Below, piece by piece: positions 1 through 8,756 of a stretch of DNA of 64,000 nucleotides. Made by a program: the position numbers and the translations under genes. The DNA is taken from the NCBI GenBank assembly GCA_020633515.1, contig JACKDM010000026.1:1-64000 (forward strand), given 5' to 3'. The stretch is from Myxococcales bacterium (GTDB lineage: Bacteria > Myxococcota > Bradymonadia > UBA7976 > UBA1532). Numbering within the stretch: the first letter of the stretch is position 1; each line of letters opens with the position of its first letter. Below the pieces are notes generated by a model. That model was not told the origin of the DNA, did no database searches, and saw nothing but the letters and a program-made list of their open reading frames with translations.

Positions 1-2586
1 GCCGGCGCCGAAGCGCACGCCGCCTTCGCCGGCGCGGCAGATCACCATCTCGAAGATGCCTTCGCCGTCGATCCGCAGGTGCGGCACGGCGAGCTCGGGG
101 GTGAGCGCGCCCTCCTGCATGCGTTCGTGCTCGCCGAAGAGCTGGACGAGCGCGTCGACGGGGGTGTGCAGGCGGGTGGAGAGGGCCTCGGCGGCGCGGC
201 GGAAGAGGTCTTCGGATTCGATCCCGCCGGGGATGTCGAGGATCGGTGAGCGTTCGAAGAGGCGGCGCACGCGGGCCTGGGCGGCGGAGGCGCCGCTGGT
301 GCGGCCGATCATGAGGCCGTGGATGGTCTCGCCGGCGCGGAGGGGCATGCCGGGCCAGGCGACGATGGCGCCGGTGGGGCGCTCGACGACGAGGGGGAGG
401 AAGCGGCCTTCGACGCCGGGGGGGGCGAGGGTGTCGGTGAGGGGGCCGTCGGCGTCGATGGGGACGCGGTGCCAGCGTTGCAGCGCTTCGAGCTCGAGGC
501 CGGCGCCGGGGCCGCGGACGTGGGGGGCGTCGACGGCGAGGCGGCGCATGCCTTCGCCGGGCTCGGCGCCGACGACGTGCACCTCGGGGACGCCGAAGGT
601 GGCGCGGGCGAAGGCGGCGATGTCGCGGTTGGTCTCTTCGTTGGGGGTGAGCGCGACGAGCGCCCGGGCTTCGAAGGCGTGGGCGGCCATCATCGCGACC
701 TCGCGCAGGGCGTTGCCGGCGACGGCGAAGAGACCTTCGCGTTGGGCGGCTTCGACGCGGTCGCGGTTGGCGTCGATGAGCCAGACGGGGACGCCGAGGT
801 CGGCGAGGCGGCGGGCCCAGGCGCGGGCGAGGGGGCCGGCGCCGACGAAGACGCAGCCTTGGCGGGGGCGCTCGGCGCTGGCGTCGTGGCCTTGGGCCTC
901 CTGGGCGATGCGGAGGAGCGCGCGGGCTTCGGTGTAGCCGGCGACGGCGAGGAGGCGCTCGCGGGTGCGGGTGTCGGCGAGGAGGCGGCTGATGTCGGAG
1001 AGGATCTCCCATTGGCCGCCGTCGTCGCCTTCGGGGACGAGCAGGAGGCAGATGATGCGGGCGGTCTGGCCGTCGGCGGCGTCGAAGTCGATGCCGCGGT
1101 TGGAGAGGCCGAGCGCGACGATGGGCGCGGTGAGGCCGCGCACGCGGGCGTTGGGGACGGCGACGCGGTGGGCGAGGCCGGTGGCCATGAGCTGTTCGCG
1201 GTGCCAGACGGCGTCGACGAGGCGGGCGGGGTCGCAGCCGGCGGCGGGGGCGACGCGGAGGCAGAGCTCTTCGATGGCGGCGCGGCGGTGGGTGGCGCTG
1301 AGCTGGCCGACGAAGCCGGCGGGGGTGAGGTAGTCGACGAAGCGGACCGAGCGGCGGGGGCGGAGGACCCATTGCATGAGCGGGCCGCTGAGGACGGAGG
1401 TGCCGAGGGCCATGACGACGAGCGCGACGAAGAGGGGTTCGCCGATGAGCCCGGCGCGGAGCGCGAGGAGGCCGAGGATGATCTCCATGGCGCCGCGGGC
1501 ATTCATGCCGAAGGCGATGGCCCAGCCTTCGCGGGGGGGGACGCGGGCGAGGCGGGCGCCGATGAGGCAGCCGCCGACCTTGCCGGCGGTGGCGATGACG
1601 AAGATGCCGAGGCAGAGCCAGAGGTCGAAGTGGGCGACGAAGTCGATGTGCAGGCCGAGGGAGGCGAAGAAGAGGGGCGCGAAGATGAAGCCGATGAACT
1701 GTTCGAGGGTGGTTCGGGTGCGCTTGCGGAGGTGGCTGGAGTCGCCGAGCGCGACGCCGAGCATGAAGGCGCCGAAGATGGCGTGCACGCCGAGCCATTC
1801 GGTGAAGGCGGCGGCGAGGAGGCCGAGGACGAGCACGAAGCCGAGCACGCCGCCGGGCCAGCTCGTGTGGCCCTGGATCCAGGGGAGCGAGCGGTGGATG
1901 AGCCAGCGGCCGGCGGTGAGGGAGAGGCCGGTGAAGGCGAGGGTGAGCCAGATGGTGGTGGCGATGCCGGGGCCGCTGCCGCTGCCGCCCATCATGGCGA
2001 GGATGACGGCGAAGATGATCCAGCCGATGAGGTCGTTGAAAACGGCGGCGGCGACGACGGTCATGCCGATGTCGGTGCGGAAGAGGTTGAGGTCCATCAA
2101 GGTCTTGGCGATGACCGGGAGCGCCGAGATGGAGAGGGCGGTGGCGACGAAGAGCGCGAAGATGAGGGGGTCGGCGCCGGCTTCGGCGCCCATGGGGCCG
2201 GGCGCCCACCAGGCGGCGGCGAGGCCGACGGCGAAGGGGCCGATGATGCCGGCGAGGGAGACGAGCGCGGCGCGGCGGCCTTGGCGCCAGACGGTGGAGA
2301 GGTCGATCTCGAGGCCGGCGACGAGGAGGAAGAGCACGATCGCGAGGGTGGTGAGCCCTTGCAGCGCGATGGCGGCCGGGCCGGTGGCGGGGAAGAGGGC
2401 GGTGGAGAGGTCGGGCGCGAGGCGGCCGAGGAGGGTGGGGCCGAGGAGGATGCCGCTGGCGATCTCGCCGATGACGGCGGGTTGGCCGAGGCGCATGGAG
2501 AGCTCGCCGAGGACGCGCGCGGCGAAGAGCAGGACGGCGATGCCGAGGAGGAGGAGGGTGATGTCGTGGTGGGTGAGGGCGTCCAT
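1..2586 (-). CDS. Kef-type cation:proton antiporter fused to PTS EIIA-like, TrkA-N and second EIIA-like domains (3' end off window)
   Basis: Partial: 862 codons are inside the window and no stop is reached at base 1. Residues about 1-385 are a CPA2/Kef Na+(K+)/H+ exchanger with many hydrophobic helices and the family-like segment GQPAVIGEIASGILLGP. About 420-565 resembles a PTS EIIA (fructose/PtsN type) domain, but the phospho-His position reads VAVPNAR (Asn479). About 575-690 is a Rossmann TrkA-N-like domain (VGAGPLAR). A second EIIA-like domain starts near 800 and keeps the histidine (AVPHLR, His836). The likely role is inner-membrane ion exchange gated by nucleotide and possibly by a phosphotransfer partner; the gating is inference from domain families. 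The start ATG at 2586 gives a short N-terminus before the first helix. It is transcribed divergently from the lipoprotein at 2758. Confidence 0.9.
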   Translation of the reverse strand, partial: MDALTHHDITLLLLGIAVLLFAARVLGELSMRLGQPAVIGEIASGILLGPTLLGRLAPDLSTALFPATGPAAIALQGLTTLAIVLFLLVAGLEIDLSTVWRQGRRAALVSLAGIIGPFAVGLAAAWWAPGPMGAEAGADPLIFALFVATALSISALPVIAKTLMDLNLFRTDIGMTVVAAAVFNDLIGWIIFAVILAMMGGSGSGPGIATTIWLTLAFTGLSLTAGRWLIHRSLPWIQGHTSWPGGVLGFVLVLGLLAAAFTEWLGVHAIFGAFMLGVALGDSSHLRKRTRTTLEQFIGFIFAPLFFASLGLHIDFVAHFDLWLCLGIFVIATAGKVGGCLIGARLARVPPREGWAIAFGMNARGAMEIILGLLALRAGLIGEPLFVALVVMALGTSVLSGPLMQWVLRPRRSVRFVDYLTPAGFVGQLSATHRRAAIEELCLRVAPAAGCDPARLVDAVWHREQLMATGLAHRVAVPNARVRGLTAPIVALGLSNRGIDFDAADGQTARIICLLLVPEGDDGGQWEILSDISRLLADTRTRERLLAVAGYTEARALLRIAQEAQGHDASAERPRQGCVFVGAGPLARAWARRLADLGVPVWLIDANRDRVEAAQREGLFAVAGNALREVAMMAAHAFEARALVALTPNEETNRDIAAFARATFGVPEVHVVGAEPGEGMRRLAVDAPHVRGPGAGLELEALQRWHRVPIDADGPLTDTLAPPGVEGRFLPLVVERPTGAIVAWPGMPLRAGETIHGLMIGRTSGASAAQARVRRLFERSPILDIPGGIESEDLFRRAAEALSTRLHTPVDALVQLFGEHERMQEGALTPELAVPHLRIDGEGIFEMVICRAGEGGVRFGAG

Positions 2587-2757
2587 GTCACCGCGGGGGC
2601 CGAGGGTTGTCGAGCGGGCGGGGGCACCGGCGCTGATCCCGGTGGTAGCACGGGCGGGGCGGCGGACCAATGGGAAGCAGCGGGGGGCGGTTGGGGGCTG
2701 ATCTCGGGGGGCGCTTGGGGTAGGGTGCGCGGCGCAAAGGTTACGGCGAGGTGACAG

Positions 2758-5700
2758 ATGGGGGCGGCGACGTTGAGGTGCTGGCTGCTGTGGGGTGCTG
2801 CTGGGCGGGGCTGGGTGGCGGGCTGTACGCCGGGGGGTGATGGGGGCGGCGAGGGGCCGGTGGATGGGGCGGCGGGCGACGCGGGTGGGGGCGATGTGGG
2901 GGTGGTGGCGCCGGATGATGGGGTGGTGGATCCCGATGAGGACGTGGTCGCGGCGGATGAGGGCGTGGTCGCGGCGGATGAGGGCGTGGTCGCGGCGGAT
3001 GAGGGCGTCGTGGCGCCGGATGAGGGCGTCGTGGCGCCGGATGAGGGCGTCGTGGCGCCGGATGAGGGCGTCGTGGCGCCGGATGAGGGCGTCGTGGCGC
3101 CCGATGAGGGCGTGACGGCGCCGGATGAGGGGGTGGCGCCCGACATGGCACCGCCCGACATGGCGCCGCCGGACATGGCGTCGCCCGATCCCGACGCAGA
3201 CACCCCGGAGCCCGACATGGCGCCGCCCGAGCCCGACGCGGATCTCCCGGAGCCCGACATGGCGCCGCCCGAGCCCGACGCGGCGCTCCCGCCGGCATGC
3301 CCGGTCGGCCAGCATCGCTGCGGCGAAGCCTGCGCCCCGAACGACGCGGCGGCGAGCTGTGGTGATCGCTGCGAGCCCTGCCCGGGCGCGGCGAACGGGC
3401 GCGCGGTCTGCGTGGCCGGCGCGTGCGCGGTCGCGTGTGAGGCGGGCTTCGAGGCCTGCGCGGGGGGATGTTGCCCGATCGATGACTGCGCGCTGGTCGA
3501 CCTCGGCGGCGCGCTCGGGGCCGAGGTGTGGCGGGTCGATACGACCGGGCGGCCCAACGACTTCGGCGCGAGCTGTCAGGGCCGCACCGGCGCGGACGCG
3601 GCGGCGCGCTGGGTGGCGCCGCGGGCCGCGCGGTACACCTTCTCGATCGAGCGGGCGGCGCACGACACGGTGTTGACGCTGCGGGCCGACTGCGAGGGGC
3701 CGGAGCTCGCGTGCGACGACGACGGGGGCGAGGGGCTGCGCTCGCGGATCGTGCGGGCGTTCGCGGCGGGCGAGGCGGCGGTGGTGGTGGTCGATGGCTT
3801 CAACGCGGCGGCCGGCGTGGTGCCGCTGGGGATCACCGCCGATGAGGCGGGCTTCTGCGAGGACGCGGTCGACAACGACGGCGACGGGCGCGTCGACTGT
3901 GCCGATCCCGACTGCGCCGCCGAGTGCCCGGTGGTGAGCGAGCGCGGGCTCTGCGGGGGCGGGGTCGACGACGACGGCGACGGGCTGGTGGACTGCGCGG
4001 ATCCCGACTGCGCCGACGACGCGCTCTGCCTGCCGGCGGTGGAGGGCGACTGCGACGACGGGCTCGACGCCGATCGCGACGGCGACGTGGACTGCGCCGA
4101 CGAGGACTGCGCGGACGATCCGGCGTGCCGGGTCGCCGCCGAGGCCAACTGCGGCGATGGGCGCGACGACGACGGCGACGGGCTGGTCGACTGCCGCGAT
4201 CCCGACTGCGCGCGCGCGGCGGCGTGCCTGCCGGCGCACGAGTTCGGGCGGTGCGCGGATGGGGTCGACGACGACGGCGACTTCCGCGTGGACTGCGCCG
4301 ACAGCGACTGCGAGGGCGATCTGGCCTGCCGGCCCGACCCGTGCCGGGCGCCGGGGGCGTGCGCGGATCCGGCGTGCGTGGGCGACCCGGTGTGCTGCGC
4401 CGACGTCGACCTCGGCGGCGCGGTGGGGCTCGACGTGGGCGCGGGGCGCAACGACGTGGCGCACGATCTGTCGGGGACCTGCGGCGGGCTCGAGGCGCGG
4501 GAGCGCACCTTCGCGTGGACGGCGCCGAAGGCGGGGCTGTGGTTGTTCGACGTGAGCAACGCCTACAGCCGCGACAACCGGCAGCCGACGCTCGACGCGA
4601 CGCTCTACCTGCTGCGCGGCTGCGACGGGGCGAGCCTCGTGTGCAACAGCGACGTGGTGGTCGGCGCGCGCGGGGGGCGGGTGCGGGCGCGGCTGGCGGC
4701 GGGGGAGACGGTGCTGGTGGTGGTCGACGGCAACGGCTTCAACGCAGGGGGCACGTTCCTGCTGAGCGTGGTGCCGGGCGACGACGGCGACGCGGTGAGC
4801 TGCGGCGACGCGAACGGCGATGGGGAGCGCGACTGCGGCGCCGAGTGCGACGCGGCGTGCGACTGCATCGGGCGCGACATCGGGCTGGTCGTCGAGCCGC
4901 TGGTGCTGCGGAGCACGACGGCGCGGACGGGCGCCGATCGGCGGGGGAGCTGCGGCGGCGCGGGTGAGGAGGAGGTCGTGCGGTGGGTCGCGCCGGAGAC
5001 GGCGACCTATACCTTCCGGCTGGAGCCGGCGGCGGCGAACGATCCGCTCGATCCGGTGCTGTACATCCTCGACGGGGCCTGCGACGCGCGGGAGCTCGGG
5101 TGCAACGACGACGCGGGGCCGGGCGACCGGGGCGCGGTGATCACGCGGCGGGCGACCGCGGGGGAGGCGCTGTTGCTGGTGCTCGACTCGGCGGGGGCGA
5201 GCGGGAGCTATCTGCTCAGCATCACGACCCCCAACGAGCTCGGGCGCTGCGCCGACGGGCGGGATCAGGACGGGGACTTCGACTTCGACTGCGACGACGC
5301 CGACTGCGCGGGCGCGCCGAACTGCGCCTGCCCGCATCAGGACGCGGGCGCGGGCGTCGGGCCGGCGATCGCGCGGGGGCGCACGGCGGGCATGGGCAAC
5401 CTCTTCCGGTTGAGCTGCGGCTTCGACCGGATGCAGGACACCTCGCTGACCTGGACCGCGCCGGCGGCCGGTGAGTACACCTTCGCGCTCGACGCCGACT
5501 TCGACTACCTGCTCGGGGTGCTCGACGGGGAGTGCGCGGGCGAGGAGCTGGCGTGCCGGGCGAACGGGCCGGCGACGCTGGCGCTCGAGGCGGGGCAGAC
5601 GGTGACGCTGGTCGTCGACGGCGCGCAGGGCAACGGCAACTACGCGGGGAGCTTCGCGCTGAACGTGTGGGCGGCGAGCGAGGCGGGGCGCTGCGACGAT

Positions 5701-6615
5701 GGGGTCGACAGCGACGGCGACCGCCGGGTCGACTGCGACGACGCCGACTGCGCCGAGGACGACGCGTGCAGCGGCTTCTGCCTGGGCGCCGATCTGGGCG
5801 ACGCGCTCGGCGAGGGGGTGTGGGTGGGTGATCTGGCGGGCGCGACGAACGACTACCGGCCGCGCTGCCTCGACTGGACGCGGGTGGATGGCATCGACCA
5901 GGGCTTCGCGTGGACGGCGCCGTACGCGGGGCGCTTCCAGTTCGACACCTTCGGCTCCGCCGCGCGCACCAGCCTCGCGATCCTCGACGGCTCGTGCTAC
6001 GGCGACGAGCTCGCGTGCAACTACTGGGCGCCGACCCGGCGGCAGTCACGCACGCAGGCCGATCTGGCCGCGGGGCAGACGGTGGTGATCGTCGTCGACA
6101 TCGCGCAGCAGAACCCCGACAGCACCGCGGCGCAGATCAACATCCACCCGACCGAGTTCGGGCGGTGCGCCGACGGCCTCGACAACGACGGCGACGGGCT
6201 CGGCGACTGCGAGGACCCCGACTGCGGGCGCGATCGGATCTGCCTCGCGGGCTGCGCCGACGTCGATCTCGGCCAGGCGACCGGCGAGCGGGTGCTGGTG
6301 ATGCGCAGCGACCGGGCGACCAACGACTTCGAGACGGCCTGCACGCCGGCGGCGGCCAACCATGACGAGGTCGCGGTGCTGTGGACCGCGCCGCAGAGCC
6401 GCACCTGGCGGGTGACGACGGCGTGGTCCGACGTGCGCACCTCGCTGGCGGTCATGGAGAGCTGTCAGGGGCCCGAGCTGCAATGCCGCGTCGACTCGCC
6501 GTGGAGCGCCAACTACTCGGGGTTCTCGATCAGCGCCGACGCGGGCGACGCGATGCTCTTCCTCGTCGAGATCCGCCAGCTCGGCGAGGGTGAGTTCACG
6601 CTCAACATCGAGTGA
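2758..6615 (+). CDS. Giant Cys/Asp-rich lipoprotein with heptad repeats and six PPC-like beta-sandwich domains
   Basis: A 1,285-residue exported protein. A weak signal peptide ends in a lipobox-like V-A-G-C (Cys23), preceded by a GAGGTG ribosome site. Residues 49-125 are eleven 7-residue repeats (VVAPDEG and variants), followed by a Pro/Asp/Met repeat (PDMAPPEPDAD). A Cys-rich knot comes next. Six modules of about 120 residues then begin with DLG-type motifs and contain WTAP...YTF and L.ILDG.C segments, resembling bacterial pre-peptidase C-terminal (PPC) domains. The modules are joined by Asp/Cys linkers of the type C-x-DG-x-D-x-DGDG-x-x-DC-x-DPDC, which probably bind calcium. It is likely a surface or outer-membrane protein; no enzymatic domain is visible. 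The coding strand is unusually G-rich. Confidence 0.88.
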   Translation: MGAATLRCWLLWGAAGRGWVAGCTPGGDGGGEGPVDGAAGDAGGGDVGVVAPDDGVVDPDEDVVAADEGVVAADEGVVAADEGVVAPDEGVVAPDEGVVAPDEGVVAPDEGVVAPDEGVTAPDEGVAPDMAPPDMAPPDMASPDPDADTPEPDMAPPEPDADLPEPDMAPPEPDAALPPACPVGQHRCGEACAPNDAAASCGDRCEPCPGAANGRAVCVAGACAVACEAGFEACAGGCCPIDDCALVDLGGALGAEVWRVDTTGRPNDFGASCQGRTGADAAARWVAPRAARYTFSIERAAHDTVLTLRADCEGPELACDDDGGEGLRSRIVRAFAAGEAAVVVVDGFNAAAGVVPLGITADEAGFCEDAVDNDGDGRVDCADPDCAAECPVVSERGLCGGGVDDDGDGLVDCADPDCADDALCLPAVEGDCDDGLDADRDGDVDCADEDCADDPACRVAAEANCGDGRDDDGDGLVDCRDPDCARAAACLPAHEFGRCADGVDDDGDFRVDCADSDCEGDLACRPDPCRAPGACADPACVGDPVCCADVDLGGAVGLDVGAGRNDVAHDLSGTCGGLEARERTFAWTAPKAGLWLFDVSNAYSRDNRQPTLDATLYLLRGCDGASLVCNSDVVVGARGGRVRARLAAGETVLVVVDGNGFNAGGTFLLSVVPGDDGDAVSCGDANGDGERDCGAECDAACDCIGRDIGLVVEPLVLRSTTARTGADRRGSCGGAGEEEVVRWVAPETATYTFRLEPAAANDPLDPVLYILDGACDARELGCNDDAGPGDRGAVITRRATAGEALLLVLDSAGASGSYLLSITTPNELGRCADGRDQDGDFDFDCDDADCAGAPNCACPHQDAGAGVGPAIARGRTAGMGNLFRLSCGFDRMQDTSLTWTAPAAGEYTFALDADFDYLLGVLDGECAGEELACRANGPATLALEAGQTVTLVVDGAQGNGNYAGSFALNVWAASEAGRCDDGVDSDGDRRVDCDDADCAEDDACSGFCLGADLGDALGEGVWVGDLAGATNDYRPRCLDWTRVDGIDQGFAWTAPYAGRFQFDTFGSAARTSLAILDGSCYGDELACNYWAPTRRQSRTQADLAAGQTVVIVVDIAQQNPDSTAAQINIHPTEFGRCADGLDNDGDGLGDCEDPDCGRDRICLAGCADVDLGQATGERVLVMRSDRATNDFETACTPAAANHDEVAVLWTAPQSRTWRVTTAWSDVRTSLAVMESCQGPELQCRVDSPWSANYSGFSISADAGDAMLFLVEIRQLGEGEFTLNIE
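2902..3132 (+). repeat. Eleven tandem 21-bp repeats inside the lipoprotein gene
   Basis: Units start every 21 bp from 2902. Those at 3007, 3028, 3049 and 3070 are identical (gtcgtggcgccggatgaggg plus c), and three earlier units share a second version with gcggcg. The repeats stay in frame and encode VVAPDEG, VVAADEG or VTAPDEG. Near-identical tandem copies suggest recent slippage expansion and possible length variation between strains. Confidence 0.95.
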
Positions 6616-6756
6616 GCCGCGCGGCAACAGTCTGTCGCGGCGCCGGCTCGCGACCTGCCCCCCTGCCCTGCCGTCTCACTCCCGCAAATCGCTCGACAAC
6701 ACAGCGGCGGTCGCTTCGACCGAGAGCCCGACCGCCGAGCGCAAGGAGGCCATGCC

Positions 6757-7776
6757 ATGAGCCATCCGATCATCCAGGCCGTCGCCCCCCTCGGCTTCCC
6801 CTGGCAGACCCTCGATCCGTTCCTCTTCTGCGTGCACCACGCCGACGCCTACCCGGCCGGCAACGAGGCCATGGGGCCCGATCGCGCGCTCCTCGCGGGG
6901 CGGCGCATGGGCATGGACTTCGAGATCCGCGATGGCTGGCGCATGTACCACGGCGACGTCGTGCCCGGCTTCCCGCGGCACCCGCACCGCGGCTTCGAGA
7001 CGGTGACGCTCGCGCGCCAGGGTTACATCGATCACAGCGACTCGCTCGGCGCGACCGCGCGCTTCGGCAAGGGCGACGCGCAGTGGATGACCGCCGGCCG
7101 CGGGGTCGTGCACGCCGAGATGTTCCCGCTCGTGCGCCGCGACGCGCCCAACCCGACCGAGCTGTTCCAGATCTGGTTGAACCTGCCGCGCGCCGACAAG
7201 ATGGTCGAGCCGCACTTCACCATGCTGTGGGCCGAGACGATCCCGGTGGTGACGTGGCGCGACGACGCCGGCAAGGCGGCGCGGGTGACGATGGTCGCCG
7301 GCGCGGTCGGGGCGAAGTCGCCGACCCCGCCGCCGAGCTCGTGGGCCGCGCGGGCCGACAGCGACGTCGCGATCTGGACGGTGGAGATGGAGCCGGGCGC
7401 GAAGCTGACGCTGCCGGCGGCGAAGCCGGGCAGCAACCGCGTGATCTACAGCTTCGCCGGCGACACCCTCGAGGTCGCCGACCGGCGCTTCGAGACCGGC
7501 CACGCGATCCAGGTGCGCGCCGACGTGCCGCTCCCGCTCGTCAACGGCGCCGCGCCCGGCGAGCTGTTGATGCTGCAAGGGCGCCCGATCGGCGAGCCGG
7601 TCGCGCAGCACGGGCCGTTCGTGATGAACAGCCCGGGTGAGATCCGGCAGGCGATGCTCGACTATCAGGCGACGGGCTTCGGCGGCTGGCCGTGGAAGGC
7701 TGACGATCCGGTGCACGCGCGGGAGCAGGGCCGCTTCGCGATCCACGCCGGCGGGCGGCGCGAGGTGCCGGTGTGA
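6757..7776 (+). CDS. Pirin family protein
   Basis: 339 residues with the bicupin pirin fold. The N-terminal cupin carries the metal-binding signature HPHRGFETVT and the paired motif DAQWMTAGRGVVHAEM, which supplies the remaining His and Glu ligands. Pirins are iron-binding cytosolic proteins; some act as quercetinases or redox sensors, and the substrate cannot be told here. The start follows a strong AAGGAGG. It stands alone between the lipoprotein and a convergent HAD gene. Confidence 0.93.
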   Translation: MSHPIIQAVAPLGFPWQTLDPFLFCVHHADAYPAGNEAMGPDRALLAGRRMGMDFEIRDGWRMYHGDVVPGFPRHPHRGFETVTLARQGYIDHSDSLGATARFGKGDAQWMTAGRGVVHAEMFPLVRRDAPNPTELFQIWLNLPRADKMVEPHFTMLWAETIPVVTWRDDAGKAARVTMVAGAVGAKSPTPPPSSWAARADSDVAIWTVEMEPGAKLTLPAAKPGSNRVIYSFAGDTLEVADRRFETGHAIQVRADVPLPLVNGAAPGELLMLQGRPIGEPVAQHGPFVMNSPGEIRQAMLDYQATGFGGWPWKADDPVHAREQGRFAIHAGGRREVPV

Positions 7777-7795
7777 TGTGATGTATGGTTGTCTT

Positions 7796-7820
7796 CGATG
7801 CCATGCCTGTCATGGCATCG
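7796..7820. terminator. Perfect inverted repeat between convergent genes
   Basis: CGATGCCATG, a 5-base loop CCTGT, then CATGGCATCG: a 10-bp perfect stem in the 50-bp gap between the pirin and HAD stop codons. There is no T-run on either side, so it could be a bidirectional terminator or a protein site. Both arms contain the over-represented word ATGGCATC or its complement, and a third copy follows at 7821. Confidence 0.5.
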
Positions 7821-7826
7821 ATGGCA

Positions 7827-8627
7827 TCAAGGGGATGACGGGGCGAAGAGGCTCATGACGCCGTGCTCGGCGACCGAGGGCAGCACCGCGAAGCGCGCTT
7901 GCAGCCAGGCGGGGGCGTCGGCCATGACATAGGGGCGGCCGACGGCTTCGAGCATGGGGATGTCACCGCTGCTGTCACCGACGGCGGCGCAGTGGGCGAC
8001 GTCGACGCCGAGCCAGTCGGCGACGAAGCGCACGGCGTCGCCTTTGTCGACGCCGGCGCGGGTGAGGGTGATGAAGCGGGCCTTCGACATGGCGTGGCTG
8101 CCGGCCGAGGCGGCGAAGCACGAGGGCGGGGTCTCGTCGGCGAGCCGCTCGGCGAGGGCGTCGTCGTCGACGATCCACTGCGCCTTGACGATGGGGGCCT
8201 CTTCGACGAGCGCGGCGAGATCGCACACCCGGCCGGCGAGGTCGAGCAGGCTCAGGTGGCGCTCGTGCATCCAGGTCGGCGCGTCGACGTGGATCGCTTC
8301 GGCGGTGTAGAGCTCGAGGGTGAGCCCTTCGCGGCGGGCGCGGGCGACCATCTCACGCAAGGCGGGGCGGGGCATGGCTTCGGCGCGCACGACCTCGCCC
8401 CGTCCGGTCATGATCACCGCGCCGCCATGGTAGATGTGAGGCAGGTCGGGCCCGAGCCTCGATGCGATGCGGCTCGCGAGCCCGCCGGAGGGTCGCCCGG
8501 TGCACACGCACAGCGCCGTGCCCGCCTGCCGCGCGGCGTCGAGCGCCGGCCACAGCTCGGGGTGAACATCGCCCGGCGGACCGATGAGCGTGCCATCGAG
8601 ATCGAGGAAGATGACGGGTGCGACCAT
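7827..8627 (-). CDS. HAD superfamily (Cof-like) hydrolase
   Basis: 266 residues. All HAD motifs are present: FLDLDGTL (nucleophile Asp), CTGRPS (motif II Thr), a Lys in SKARFITLTRAGVDKGDA and the acidic GDSSGDIPML. The cap arrangement fits the IIB/Cof subfamily of small-molecule phosphatases that act on sugar phosphates or cofactors; the substrate is unknown. The start ATG at 8627 directly precedes VAPVIFLDLDGT. It is convergent with pirin and divergent from the helicase. Confidence 0.92.
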   Translation of the reverse strand: MVAPVIFLDLDGTLIGPPGDVHPELWPALDAARQAGTALCVCTGRPSGGLASRIASRLGPDLPHIYHGGAVIMTGRGEVVRAEAMPRPALREMVARARREGLTLELYTAEAIHVDAPTWMHERHLSLLDLAGRVCDLAALVEEAPIVKAQWIVDDDALAERLADETPPSCFAASAGSHAMSKARFITLTRAGVDKGDAVRFVADWLGVDVAHCAAVGDSSGDIPMLEAVGRPYVMADAPAWLQARFAVLPSVAEHGVMSLFAPSSP

Positions 8628-8680
8628 GGAGGCACCAGTCTAGCCGCGGCCGCCGACCCTCGCCAGGATGATGGGGTGTC

Positions 8681-8700
8681 CTGCCTCGTTTTTGAGGCAG
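8681..8700. promoter_or_regulatory. 7-bp inverted repeat in divergent intergenic region
   Basis: CTGCCTC, loop GTTTTT, GAGGCAG. It lies between the divergent starts of the HAD hydrolase (8627) and the helicase (about 8757). It may be an operator or a leader hairpin; no promoter can be assigned with confidence beside it. Confidence 0.35.
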
Positions 8701-8756
8701 CCGCGGACTTCCCGACACGCTTGCGCCTCGTCGTGCCTCGCCGCACACTGCCGCGG

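Noticed and set aside
319..2754. Long open plus-strand frame of 811 codons over the antiporter
   Set aside because: It is the antisense of the antiporter. The translation is monotonous Gly/Ala/Glu with no domain, as expected for shadow frames in GC-rich DNA. The same applies to the long frames at 13636-16056, 21705-23897, 27309-30746, 39191-41617 and 46796-50743.
2902..3132. Possible CRISPR array
   Set aside because: Contiguous 21-bp units with no unique spacers, in frame within a lipoprotein gene.
7863..8756. Upstream extension of the helicase frame
   Set aside because: The first 298 codons are antisense to the HAD gene and the intergenic gap and show no helicase-family sequence; homology begins at ELLDPGLDNPLI just after 8757.
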